Shown here piece by piece: positions 9,101 to 17,373 of a stretch of 50,073 bases of DNA; position 1 is the first letter of the stretch, and each line of letters opens with the position of its first letter. The notes under the pieces were generated by a model that was not told the DNA's origin, did no database searches, and was given only the letters and a program-made list of their open reading frames with translations. Position numbers and translations under genes: made by a program. This stretch comes from Dehalococcoidia bacterium (GTDB taxonomy: Bacteria; Chloroflexota; Dehalococcoidia; Lucifugimonadales; UBA3495), in assembly GCA_022450395.1 (NCBI GenBank), contig JAKUQE010000001.1, positions 1 through 50,073 on the forward strand, read 5' to 3'.

Positions 9101-11335
9101 TCACTTTTTATTCAGCGCGGCCAGCACTTTCTCCGACGTGATGGGCAGGTCTAGAATCCGAACCCCCACGGCGTCGAATATGGCGTTAGCGATTGCCGGC
9201 GCCACCGGTGGCAGGGGTTGCTCTCCGATGGTTTTCGCCCCAAAGGGGCCATTGCCCCCGGGGGAATCTACCAGAACCGTTACCAGTTCAGGTATGTCCT
9301 GGATATTTGGCGTCTTCACGTCGCCCATGCTGAGGGTCGAGATATGTCCTTCCTCGGACAGCAATTCCTCCATCAGGGCAAACCCCACCCCTTGGATCAC
9401 CGCCCCGTCGATCTGTCCTTGATGCGTGATCGGGTTGTGGATAGTTCCTACATCGTGAGCCGTCACGAATTTTCGCAGCTTTACCTCTCCGGTCTCCGGG
9501 TCTACGGTGACCTCGGCCACCTGGGCGCAGAAGCAAGTCACGTCCGGCTCTTTGGACTCCGTGGTCTTGGAGAATGAGATGTGCTCTCCGGTGGCGGCGA
9601 CGACTTTGGAGGCCAACTCCTGTATCGAAACTCCACGTTCAGCGTCGCCCTCAACGAAAACTCGGCCTCCCCGGAACTTGATCCGTTCTTCGGGCCAGCC
9701 GTAGAACTCGGCAGCCATGAGAGTGAGGTGGTTGCGGACACCTTCGGCGGCTCCCAGGGCAGCGCCGGTCCCGCCTACGCTGCTGCCGCTTCCAGACCCG
9801 CTGTCGGTGGGCCCGCCGTCCGTGTCCATCTGAACCGCCCTCACATCCTCCACCGGGATGCCCAAGTCCTCCGCCACGACCTGCCGGCCGACGGTGTGAA
9901 TACCCGTGCCCGTTTCCGGCACCAACGTGTGGTAGATTACTTGGGCATTCTCGTCCATCGTCACCTTCGCCGAGTAGACGCTTTGTCCCTGGGGGCGTTG
10001 GCCCAAGGATATGCCCCGCCCAACATATGGCCCTGGTTTTGGAGAACCCCAATCGGCAGCCTCGGCAACCGCCTTCAATGTCTCCTCTCCCCGCACGTTG
10101 TTGTAATGGGCTCCGGTAGCACACATCTGGCCATCACGAACCACATTCTTAAGCCGCAATTCGTACGGGTCTATGCCCATCTCCCGGGCAATCATGTCAG
10201 TATGAGATTCCACCGCGAACGCCACCTGGGGCTGTCCCGGCGCCCGATAGGAACCGCAGGGCACGTTGTTGGTGTAGATCATATAGCTGTCGATCTTAAA
10301 ATTAGGTATGTGGTACTGTCCCCCGGCAGCATCGCGGCTGCCTGCCAGACCGGGACGGCCTCTGAAGCCGCAGTATGCTCCCCCGTTGTACACTACCCGG
10401 CTTTCCCGCGCCACGAATGTTCCGTCGTTCTTTACGCCGGTCTTGATGGTGATCACGGACGGATGTCTTGGGTTGCCGGCCACCAGCTCTTCGATATAAC
10501 TCATAATCATCTTTACCGGCCGGCCGCTGCTCCGGGACAGGAAATAGGCCAACGGCACGTTCATCGCCGGGGACTTTCCACCAAAGTCGCCGCCGATACC
10601 ACATGGGTTGACTAGGATCTGGCCCTCGGATAATCCCAGCGCGTCAGCCAACTGTCTTCTCAAGGTGTAGGGAACTTTGTTGTTCGCCCAGACCTGGACA
10701 CGCCCGGCATCGTCGATGTCCACCACGCAAGAATAGGGTTCCATGTAACCTTGGTGTACCCATGTGGTGGAAAAGGTATGTTCGAAGATCTGGTCCGACT
10801 CACTGAATCCCTGTTCCATGTCCCCGCTGGACCATGTTGAATGGTTCACGATATTGCCCTGGGGCTGGACGGGACCCGAGGAACTCTCGAAAGTGGGCGA
10901 GCCGGCGTGCACCAGGGGCGCTCCGGGTTCCATGGCTTCAACAGGGTCGAATACAGCGGGCAGAGGCTCATATTCTACGTCGATCATTAGGAGGGCTTCT
11001 TCCGCTAGGTCGGGGTCGTCGGCTGCCACGGCCGCTACCTTCTCTCCCACGAATCGAACCTCATCCTCGGCTAGCAGCGGTACGTCGCGCACGCTCCTTC
11101 CGATCCGCATGCCCAGGGTGTCTTGACCCGTGATGACGGCGTGGACGCCCGGCATCGCCAGTGCCTTCGATGCGTCGATCTTGACTAATTTGGCGTGAGG
11201 AAAGGGACTTCTCAACACCTTGCCCCAGATCATTCCGGGCAACGTAACGTCGGCGGAGTATTGAAAATTGCCCGACACTTTATCGGGACCTTCCTGCCTG
11301 GTAACCGGTTTTCCCACGACTTCATATGTCGTCAT
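9101..11335 (-). CDS. Xanthine dehydrogenase family protein, molybdopterin-binding subunit (CoxL-like)
   Basis: VGKPVTRQEGPDKVSGNFQYSADVTLPGMIWGKVLRSPFPHA; GGDFGGKS; GSYRAPGQPQ; C-terminal GAKTIGEQPLPPVAPAIANAI. Confidence 0.9.
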   Translation of the reverse strand: MTTYEVVGKPVTRQEGPDKVSGNFQYSADVTLPGMIWGKVLRSPFPHAKLVKIDASKALAMPGVHAVITGQDTLGMRIGRSVRDVPLLAEDEVRFVGEKVAAVAADDPDLAEEALLMIDVEYEPLPAVFDPVEAMEPGAPLVHAGSPTFESSSGPVQPQGNIVNHSTWSSGDMEQGFSESDQIFEHTFSTTWVHQGYMEPYSCVVDIDDAGRVQVWANNKVPYTLRRQLADALGLSEGQILVNPCGIGGDFGGKSPAMNVPLAYFLSRSSGRPVKMIMSYIEELVAGNPRHPSVITIKTGVKNDGTFVARESRVVYNGGAYCGFRGRPGLAGSRDAAGGQYHIPNFKIDSYMIYTNNVPCGSYRAPGQPQVAFAVESHTDMIAREMGIDPYELRLKNVVRDGQMCATGAHYNNVRGEETLKAVAEAADWGSPKPGPYVGRGISLGQRPQGQSVYSAKVTMDENAQVIYHTLVPETGTGIHTVGRQVVAEDLGIPVEDVRAVQMDTDGGPTDSGSGSGSSVGGTGAALGAAEGVRNHLTLMAAEFYGWPEERIKFRGGRVFVEGDAERGVSIQELASKVVAATGEHISFSKTTESKEPDVTCFCAQVAEVTVDPETGEVKLRKFVTAHDVGTIHNPITHQGQIDGAVIQGVGFALMEELLSEEGHISTLSMGDVKTPNIQDIPELVTVLVDSPGGNGPFGAKTIGEQPLPPVAPAIANAIFDAVGVRILDLPITSEKVLAALNKK

Positions 11336-11443
11336 CTCGCAACTTCCTCGCCATTGAGCTTTGCCCCAGTATAGCAGTAGGGGCCGAGGCCGTCACAATG
11401 CCCCCGGAGACGTGTTTGCCGCGGCGTCTTTCGGTGGGTATCA

Positions 11444-12160
11444 TTGCTGTTGTCTAAGATAGGTTCCCCCGAGGAGAAGCAGGTAGTGGTAGAGAAAAAG
11501 GGTACAGCGTTGTTGATGGTCTTCGTTGACATCGACTCCGAGCACGACGCGGACTTTAACGCCTGGTATAACGATGAGCATATCGGTGATCTGCTGAAGT
11601 TCCCAGGTTTTTTGAACGCCGCCAGATATCAGGCACTGAAGGGCGGTCCCCGCTATTTGGCTATGTACGAACTGGAGTCGGTGGGAGCACTTCAATCCGA
11701 GGAATACTTGGATTTCCGCCGCAATCCTTCGGAGTGGACCCAACGAATCGCGCTTTCGACCAAGGGTCGTAACCTTTCCCGTATCGTCTGTACCCAGATC
11801 TATCCCAAAGAGAACGACTCCCACGTGCTGGGCCGGGGCATGGCTCCGGCCATCCAGGTAGGCCGGATGGAGGTCCCCGCGGAGATCGAGGCCAAGTACA
11901 ACGAGTATTACGACAATGTACGGACGCCGGCCAACTTGGAACTTTCAGGGTGCATCGCTGTCCGCCGTTACCACGCGGTGGAAGGTGGCCCCAAGTATAC
12001 GACGGTGTACGAATTTGAACATGAGACCGTGCCCGAGAGTCAGGCTTGGCGGACCCGTAGCGCCCAGGACGGGATGCACGATTACATCGGCGGCACCTAC
12101 GGCCACGCACCGGGGTCGCCTGGGGTCTACCGCCGCATATTTCCAAGTAGGACTTTCTAA
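11444..12160 (+). CDS. Hypothetical protein with two EthD/dimeric alpha-beta-barrel-like halves
   Basis: FVDIDSEHDADFNAWYNDEHIGDLLKFPGFLNAARYQALKGGPRYLAMYELES, echoed by EIEAKYNEYYDNVRTPANLELSGCIAVRRYHAVEGGPKYTTVYEFEHE. TTG start. Confidence 0.65.
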   Translation: MLLSKIGSPEEKQVVVEKKGTALLMVFVDIDSEHDADFNAWYNDEHIGDLLKFPGFLNAARYQALKGGPRYLAMYELESVGALQSEEYLDFRRNPSEWTQRIALSTKGRNLSRIVCTQIYPKENDSHVLGRGMAPAIQVGRMEVPAEIEAKYNEYYDNVRTPANLELSGCIAVRRYHAVEGGPKYTTVYEFEHETVPESQAWRTRSAQDGMHDYIGGTYGHAPGSPGVYRRIFPSRTF

Positions 12161-12204
12161 AAAGGTGCAAACTAGTACATCATCCAGTTAACCGTGATGG
12201 ATGC

Positions 12205-12330
12205 AACTCACCCCCATCCCTTCGTCCTTCCACCGAAGGATCAGGGCAGGCTCTAACCTTCCCCCGTCGAGGCGGAAGGGATTTGTCCTCGCCCCCGTTA
12301 CGAGGGAGAGTTAGAGAGGGAGGGCTGGTC
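12205..12330. repeat. Intergenic repeat-like sequence with imperfect palindromes
   Basis: CACCCCCATCCC..CCTTCCCCCGTCGAGGCGGAAGGGA...CCCCCGTTACGAGGGAGAG; resembles low-complexity C-rich/G-rich bacterial intergenic repeats. Confidence 0.4.
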
Positions 12331-12395
12331 CATGCATCAAAATCATCTAGAAACAGTACTAGGTCTAATAAATAATCTATGGAGGTAGTCAGCCC

Positions 12396-13295
12396 ATGAC
12401 GACTGTAGGGAGCGGAGAATACACCTACGAATTGATTGAAAGTTGGGCCAAGTTGCCCGCGGGTGAAACCTTTGGCATGGTGAGCGCCGTGGCAACCGAT
12501 TCTCAGGACCGGGTATACGCCTTTCAGCGAAAAGATCCGCCGATAGTGGTTTTTAACCGCGACGGTAGTTACGTGGGTTCATGGGGACTGGGCGCGATCA
12601 CCAATCCCCACGGAATATTCATCAAAGACGACATCGTTTACGTGACCGATCGCGAGGACTCGGTTTGCCTGCGGTTTACGTTGGACGGCAAGCCTTTGCA
12701 AGTCATTGGAGAGCGGGGCGTTCACTCGGACACCGGCTGCGAAGTGCCAGGCACATTGGTACCCAGGGCTGCCGGTCCCTTCAACTATCCGGCGGAGTTG
12801 GTGCCCTCGCCGTGGGGTGACATGTACGTGGCTGACGGATACCGGAACGCCCGGGTACACCGGTTCGCGGCCAACGGTCAACTCAAGGCGTCTTGGGGAG
12901 AACCCGGTAAAGGCGGCGCGAACCAGTTCCACTTGGTCCATAGCATGATGGTCGGCGCTGACGATCTGCTGTACGTCTGTGACCGGGAGAATAACCGCAT
13001 TCAGATCTTCGACCGGGATGGAGAATTCGTTGGAATGTGGACCGATCTGCTGAGACCGATGGACATCTCTCAGAGTCCGGATGGTGTCTTCTGTATCAGC
13101 GAAGGCGGCAACGACGCCCGTCAGGGTCACACCACCGACACCGACTCGCGGATCAGCCTGATGAATAAAGAAGGTACTCTGTTGGCCCGATGGATAATTC
13201 GAGGTGGCCACGGCAGTTGGATAGACGCCAACGGAGACATCTACGTGGGCGTGCCGGATGGTGTAGGAGTTGATAAGTTCGTGCGCCAAGGTTAA
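12396..13295 (+). CDS. NHL-repeat/6-bladed beta-propeller protein
   Basis: Repeated D-x-x-D-R-V/VHRF/IQIFDRDGEFVGMW strands: VATDSQDRVYAFQRKDPPIVVFNRDGSYVGSWG, YVADGYRNARVHRFAANGQLKASWGEPG. Confidence 0.85.
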   Translation: MTTVGSGEYTYELIESWAKLPAGETFGMVSAVATDSQDRVYAFQRKDPPIVVFNRDGSYVGSWGLGAITNPHGIFIKDDIVYVTDREDSVCLRFTLDGKPLQVIGERGVHSDTGCEVPGTLVPRAAGPFNYPAELVPSPWGDMYVADGYRNARVHRFAANGQLKASWGEPGKGGANQFHLVHSMMVGADDLLYVCDRENNRIQIFDRDGEFVGMWTDLLRPMDISQSPDGVFCISEGGNDARQGHTTDTDSRISLMNKEGTLLARWIIRGGHGSWIDANGDIYVGVPDGVGVDKFVRQG

Positions 13296-13339
13296 TCGAT
13301 CATAAATCAATATCGTAGACCGTTGAACGGATCAATCGC

Positions 13340-14497
13340 ATGAGCCAAACCCTATTGATCGAGGACCAGCAAAGCTGGGACCGCGCCGCTGTGGCGTTGG
13401 CGTCGGAGCCTTTGCTGGCCTTGGACACCGAATCCAACAGCTTGTACGCCTACCAAGAGCAGGTTTGCCTGATCCAGATCTCGGCTGGTGAGGACATTTT
13501 CCTGCTGGACCCATTGGCCGTCACCGACCTGTCCGCCTTGGGAAGTCTGTTGGCCAACCCTTCGATAACCATAGTTGCCCATGGCTCCGACTACGACGTG
13601 CGGTGCCTGCATCGGGACTACGGGTTTACGGTTAGGTCCCTTTTCGACACTGAGTTGGCGGCGAGATTCCTGGGGCTACCCAGGACGAACCTGTCCTCGG
13701 TGCTCGAGGGCATCCTGGGAGTGGGCATCCCCAAAAGCCGGGCTTTACAAACCTCGGATTGGGGCCGCCGGCCTTTGAGCCAACCAGCGATGGATTACGC
13801 GGCGGGTGACGTGCAGTACCTGCCGAAATTGGCCGGTGATCTGCAGGGGCGTCTGGCAACACTTCGGCGTCTGGATTGGGTTACGGAGGAATGTCAAAGG
13901 CTGGAACGGGTCCGCCAGTCGCCTCCCGATCCGCCGGAGACGGCGATGCTGCGCGTCAAGGGGAGCAGCCGGTTAGGCCCCCGTGACCTGGCGGTGCTTA
14001 AAGAGCTATTCCTCTTTCGGGAGGAGGAGGCGAGGCGGATGGACTGTCCGCCCTTCCGGGTGTTGACCAACGAGGCGTTGCTCACCCTGGCCGGCTCACC
14101 GGATCTGGACCTTCATCAGGTCCGCGGCCTACCCGGCGGGATAGCGAGACGTTCGGGAGGCCTGATCCGGGAAGCGATACAGCGAGGAAAATCCGGGCCT
14201 GAATTGCTTCGGCCGGCGCGGGCCAGGGACAATCCCTGGGGACCAGAATCTAATGCCAGGTTGCGATCGCTCAAAGGATGGAGGACGCGGCAGGGAGCTT
14301 CGCTGGACTTGGATCCGGCGTTGATCTGGCCCGCCGCCAGCCTGGAGCGTTTGGCCCTTCACTGGAATGGATCGGCTGCCCAATATCTAGACGGTGGAGC
14401 GCACGAGGTGCGTGATTGGCAACGCCGGGAGTTTTCTCAAGAACTCCAAACAGCCCTGGTTCAAGCCTATGAAGCGGAAGATGGCGGTTCGGCTTAA
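13340..14497 (+). CDS. rnd: Ribonuclease D
   Basis: LALDTESNSLYAYQEQVCLIQIS (DEDD ExoI), HGSDYDVRCLHRDYG, DYAAGDVQYLPKL (ExoIII), followed by an HRDC-like C-terminus. Confidence 0.9.
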   Translation: MSQTLLIEDQQSWDRAAVALASEPLLALDTESNSLYAYQEQVCLIQISAGEDIFLLDPLAVTDLSALGSLLANPSITIVAHGSDYDVRCLHRDYGFTVRSLFDTELAARFLGLPRTNLSSVLEGILGVGIPKSRALQTSDWGRRPLSQPAMDYAAGDVQYLPKLAGDLQGRLATLRRLDWVTEECQRLERVRQSPPDPPETAMLRVKGSSRLGPRDLAVLKELFLFREEEARRMDCPPFRVLTNEALLTLAGSPDLDLHQVRGLPGGIARRSGGLIREAIQRGKSGPELLRPARARDNPWGPESNARLRSLKGWRTRQGASLDLDPALIWPAASLERLALHWNGSAAQYLDGGAHEVRDWQRREFSQELQTALVQAYEAEDGGSA

Positions 14498-14750
14498 TCC
14501 CCTGACTCACTTTCGCTCTGAGGCTGCTCAGCCGCCGAGGACGGTCATCCTCACGCGGGGCTGGCGCTCATTGCTGGCTTACTAAACCCAGATTAAAGAA
14601 TAGCTGTTTGTCCTCGGTATCTGTTTGCTTGATCTTTGGCAGATATCAGCGGACACAACTGATGTAGTGGAAGGGTGCGTTTGAGAGTTCGCAGAGAACG
14701 CTCTTTGAAATAATCCTGATCGGGCAACCGGCAAAGTAAGGTGGTATTTC

Positions 14751-15761
14751 ATGAAATTCGGAATCTACAGTTCCATCGCCAACCCGCCTCTCGGAGAGGA
14801 CCTGCCCAGATGCGTGGACGAAGTTATAGAAGAGGCACGCTTGGCCGAGCAAGCCGGATTCGACTCGTGCTTTTTTGGGGAACATCATCAGGACAGGGAT
14901 GGGTTCCTCCCGTCGCCGTTGATCGTATGTACCGCCGTGGCGGCTTCCACCACCACATTAAGGGTGGGCACATCGGTGATTCTGTTGCCTTTGCACGATC
15001 CCGTCCGCCTGGCCGAAGATGTGGTCACCTTGGACATCATCTCTAAGGGCCGGATCACCGTTGGGGTTGGCTTGGGCTACCAACCGGCCGATTTTCAGGC
15101 GTTCGGCATCACGATGTCGGACCGGGTAGAACTGTTTGAGGAAAAGATCGAGATTCTGCGCAACTGCTGGTCGGGCCAGGAATTCTCGTATGAAGGCAAA
15201 CACCACAGCATTAAAAACCTAAGGGTACGGCCGGACACGGTGCAAACACCCCATCCTCCCCTTTGGATCGGCGGAGGGGCGCCGGTGAGCGCGCGGCGAG
15301 CCGGTACTTTGGGGGACGCGTTTGTTTCCACGCCCAGCACCACGCTGCAAAACACTTGCCGGTTGATAGACCAGTACCGCCGGTCAGCCGAAGCCGCGGG
15401 CAAAAAGCCGGAAGTCGTCATCATGCGGGACGCCTGGGTGGCGGGCTCCAGAAAGGAAGCGGAAGAGGTTTACGGCCCTGAAGTTCTGGCGGCGTACCGG
15501 TACTATTGGCAGAATGGGCTATCCGAATTCAAGTCCATAAAAGATGAATCCGAATTGACCCTCGATCGAATCGCCAAAGACCGTTTGATCCTAGGTGACC
15601 CAGAAGAATGCCTGACTGAATTTCAAAGATGGCAGGAAGCGACCGGCGCCGAGACCTGTCTGCTGCGGCTGAGGCACGCCCATTCGGGAGGACCGTCCCA
15701 CGGCCAGATCATGAAAACCATAGACCTGATCGGAGATCGAATAATCCCGTATTGCGATTAA
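14751..15761 (+). CDS. LLM class flavin-dependent oxidoreductase
   Basis: FDSCFFGEHHQDRDGFLPSPLIVCTAVAASTTTLRVGTSVILLPLHDPVRLAEDVVTLDIISKGRITVGVGLGY. Confidence 0.92.
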   Translation: MKFGIYSSIANPPLGEDLPRCVDEVIEEARLAEQAGFDSCFFGEHHQDRDGFLPSPLIVCTAVAASTTTLRVGTSVILLPLHDPVRLAEDVVTLDIISKGRITVGVGLGYQPADFQAFGITMSDRVELFEEKIEILRNCWSGQEFSYEGKHHSIKNLRVRPDTVQTPHPPLWIGGGAPVSARRAGTLGDAFVSTPSTTLQNTCRLIDQYRRSAEAAGKKPEVVIMRDAWVAGSRKEAEEVYGPEVLAAYRYYWQNGLSEFKSIKDESELTLDRIAKDRLILGDPEECLTEFQRWQEATGAETCLLRLRHAHSGGPSHGQIMKTIDLIGDRIIPYCD

Positions 15762-15820
15762 TGGGACAGATGGGAGTCTCGGCGGAATGCTACGGCTCTC
15801 AGCCGCGGAACAGGCATGGC

Positions 15821-15846
15821 AGAAGCCCCGGTTTACCGGGGCTTCT
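15821..15846. terminator. Bidirectional terminator hairpin between convergent genes
   Basis: AGAAGCCCCGG-TTTA-CCGGGGCTTCT, perfect 11-bp stem with a 4-nt loop. Confidence 0.75.
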
Positions 15847-15921
15847 GTCTATCATGCTGCCTAGAGTATGGTTCGTCTGCCCTAGACGCGGGTTTGGGAC
15901 TGTTGGTGGTTGTCGGGGTCT

Positions 15922-16872
15922 TTAACTGATCTGCTTGGCGATGAAATCCGTAACCACCTTTACAAACTCATCTACCTCCGAGCCTGCCTCCCTAGCCCAG
16001 CCGTGGCCCTTTCCTTGGAAGGGTACTAGGTGGGCCTTGCCCCCGGAGCCGTTGTAGGCGGCGACAAATCTCTCGGACGCTTCGATCGGCATTACGTCGT
16101 CTTCCGTTCCGTGCATGACCAATGCCGGGGGTAATGTCAGCTTCTCCCCCCGGTTGATGATATTCAAGGGAGTGGATTCGTGCATCGCTTCGTCGCCCTG
16201 GAAGAACATGTGATGCTTTTCCAGCAACTCTGTTTTGCCTGCGGCCTTGGCGATCTCGTACCTGAGGTACGGTTCAATGACCGGCCAACATGAGATCATC
16301 CAGGCCAATCTGGCGTCGTCCGGGGACGAACCTTCCAGGGGAAGGGCCGAATATCTGGGATCATCGATGCGCATGGCGGCCAGGGGGAGGGTGTGTCCGC
16401 CGCTTGAGTAGCCGATCCCGCCCACTGCATCCGAGTCACCGTTGAAATCGCCGGCATGGGCTTTGACCCAACGGACGCCATAATGAATGTCCTGGATCTG
16501 TATGGGGTATGGAAAGCCGGCCCCCACCCGCTGGCCGATGGAAGCCACAACCAGTCCGGTGGCGGCCAATGGCTTGCTGGTGGATGCGTAATCGGTGTGG
16601 TCTTTGTCGGTCCAGGCCCCACCATGGATGCTCAAAAGCATGGGGAAAGGGCCAGGGCCTTCGGGCTGGTAGATCCGGACCTGACGGGTTACGCCGCCGA
16701 CGTTGAGGTACTCCAGGTCATGTTCTCGTACTTCGTAGGAAGCCGAAGGGTCGTACCTATATGCCTTTTTGGCAGTCAAAGGGCTATCTCCTCGTAAGAT
16801 CTGTACTTCCCGGATCAATCTGGTTTCCCGAATCTGTGCCGCATCGGGTTGACGCAAACCATAAGACGGCAT
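15922..16872 (-). CDS. Alpha/beta hydrolase (esterase/lipase, HGGAW type)
   Basis: LLSIHGGAWTDKDH oxyanion motif; GGIGYSSGGH nucleophile elbow; C-terminal ALVMHGTEDDVMP. Confidence 0.85.
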   Translation of the reverse strand: MPSYGLRQPDAAQIRETRLIREVQILRGDSPLTAKKAYRYDPSASYEVREHDLEYLNVGGVTRQVRIYQPEGPGPFPMLLSIHGGAWTDKDHTDYASTSKPLAATGLVVASIGQRVGAGFPYPIQIQDIHYGVRWVKAHAGDFNGDSDAVGGIGYSSGGHTLPLAAMRIDDPRYSALPLEGSSPDDARLAWMISCWPVIEPYLRYEIAKAAGKTELLEKHHMFFQGDEAMHESTPLNIINRGEKLTLPPALVMHGTEDDVMPIEASERFVAAYNGSGGKAHLVPFQGKGHGWAREAGSEVDEFVKVVTDFIAKQIS

Positions 16873-16930
16873 CTTGAGTGCGTCGATCTCAATAAAAGGC
16901 CGGAATCACTTCCTTAAATCCACGCAACTA

Positions 16931-17326
16931 TTACGCGGTCATCACTTCCAAAAGATGGCCGTTGAGCTCGCGAAAATATAGGGCCTTGCCCCCGCGGCGG
17001 TCCCCAACCTTACCGTCGGTGTCAGTGGTGGGCCCGCTGCCGTACACCAGGCCTTTGGCCTTTACCCGCTCGAAGATACCGTCGAACTCCTCATCCGAGA
17101 CGTGGAAGGCGTAATGATGGCTTTCCAGCTTTTCCGGCACGAAGTGGAGGATGTCACGGGTGTGTTCGTCGTCGGCGAAGTCGATAGTCAGGTTCTCGTC
17201 GATGGGCACCTGGGCGAAGTGCCCCTCGACCGGCTTGACCTCGAGACCGAAGATCTCGGCGAAGAGCTGGGCTGAGGCGAGCTTATCCTTGGACGGAACG
17301 ATAACGTGGTCTAACTTGATCGCCAT
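16931..17326 (-). CDS. VOC (glyoxalase/bleomycin resistance) family protein
   Basis: MAIKLDHVIVPSKDKLASAQLFAEIFGLEVKPVEGHFAQVPID ... LYFRELNGHLLEVMTA. The upstream part of the 189-aa ORF overlaps the neighbouring gene region and is dropped. Confidence 0.85.
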   Translation of the reverse strand: MAIKLDHVIVPSKDKLASAQLFAEIFGLEVKPVEGHFAQVPIDENLTIDFADDEHTRDILHFVPEKLESHHYAFHVSDEEFDGIFERVKAKGLVYGSGPTTDTDGKVGDRRGGKALYFRELNGHLLEVMTA

Positions 17327-17373
17327 GAGGAGCCTCCCTTTAGCCTGAATCGATGAATGCTGATTATTTGACC

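Noticed and set aside
9581-10615. 344-aa plus-strand ORF antisense to the CoxL-like gene
   Set aside because: Fully antisense to a well-supported 744-aa gene; typical high-GC shadow ORF.
12205-12330. Intergenic C-rich/G-rich block as a structured RNA gene
   Set aside because: Palindromes are imperfect and low-complexity; more consistent with a generic intergenic repeat.
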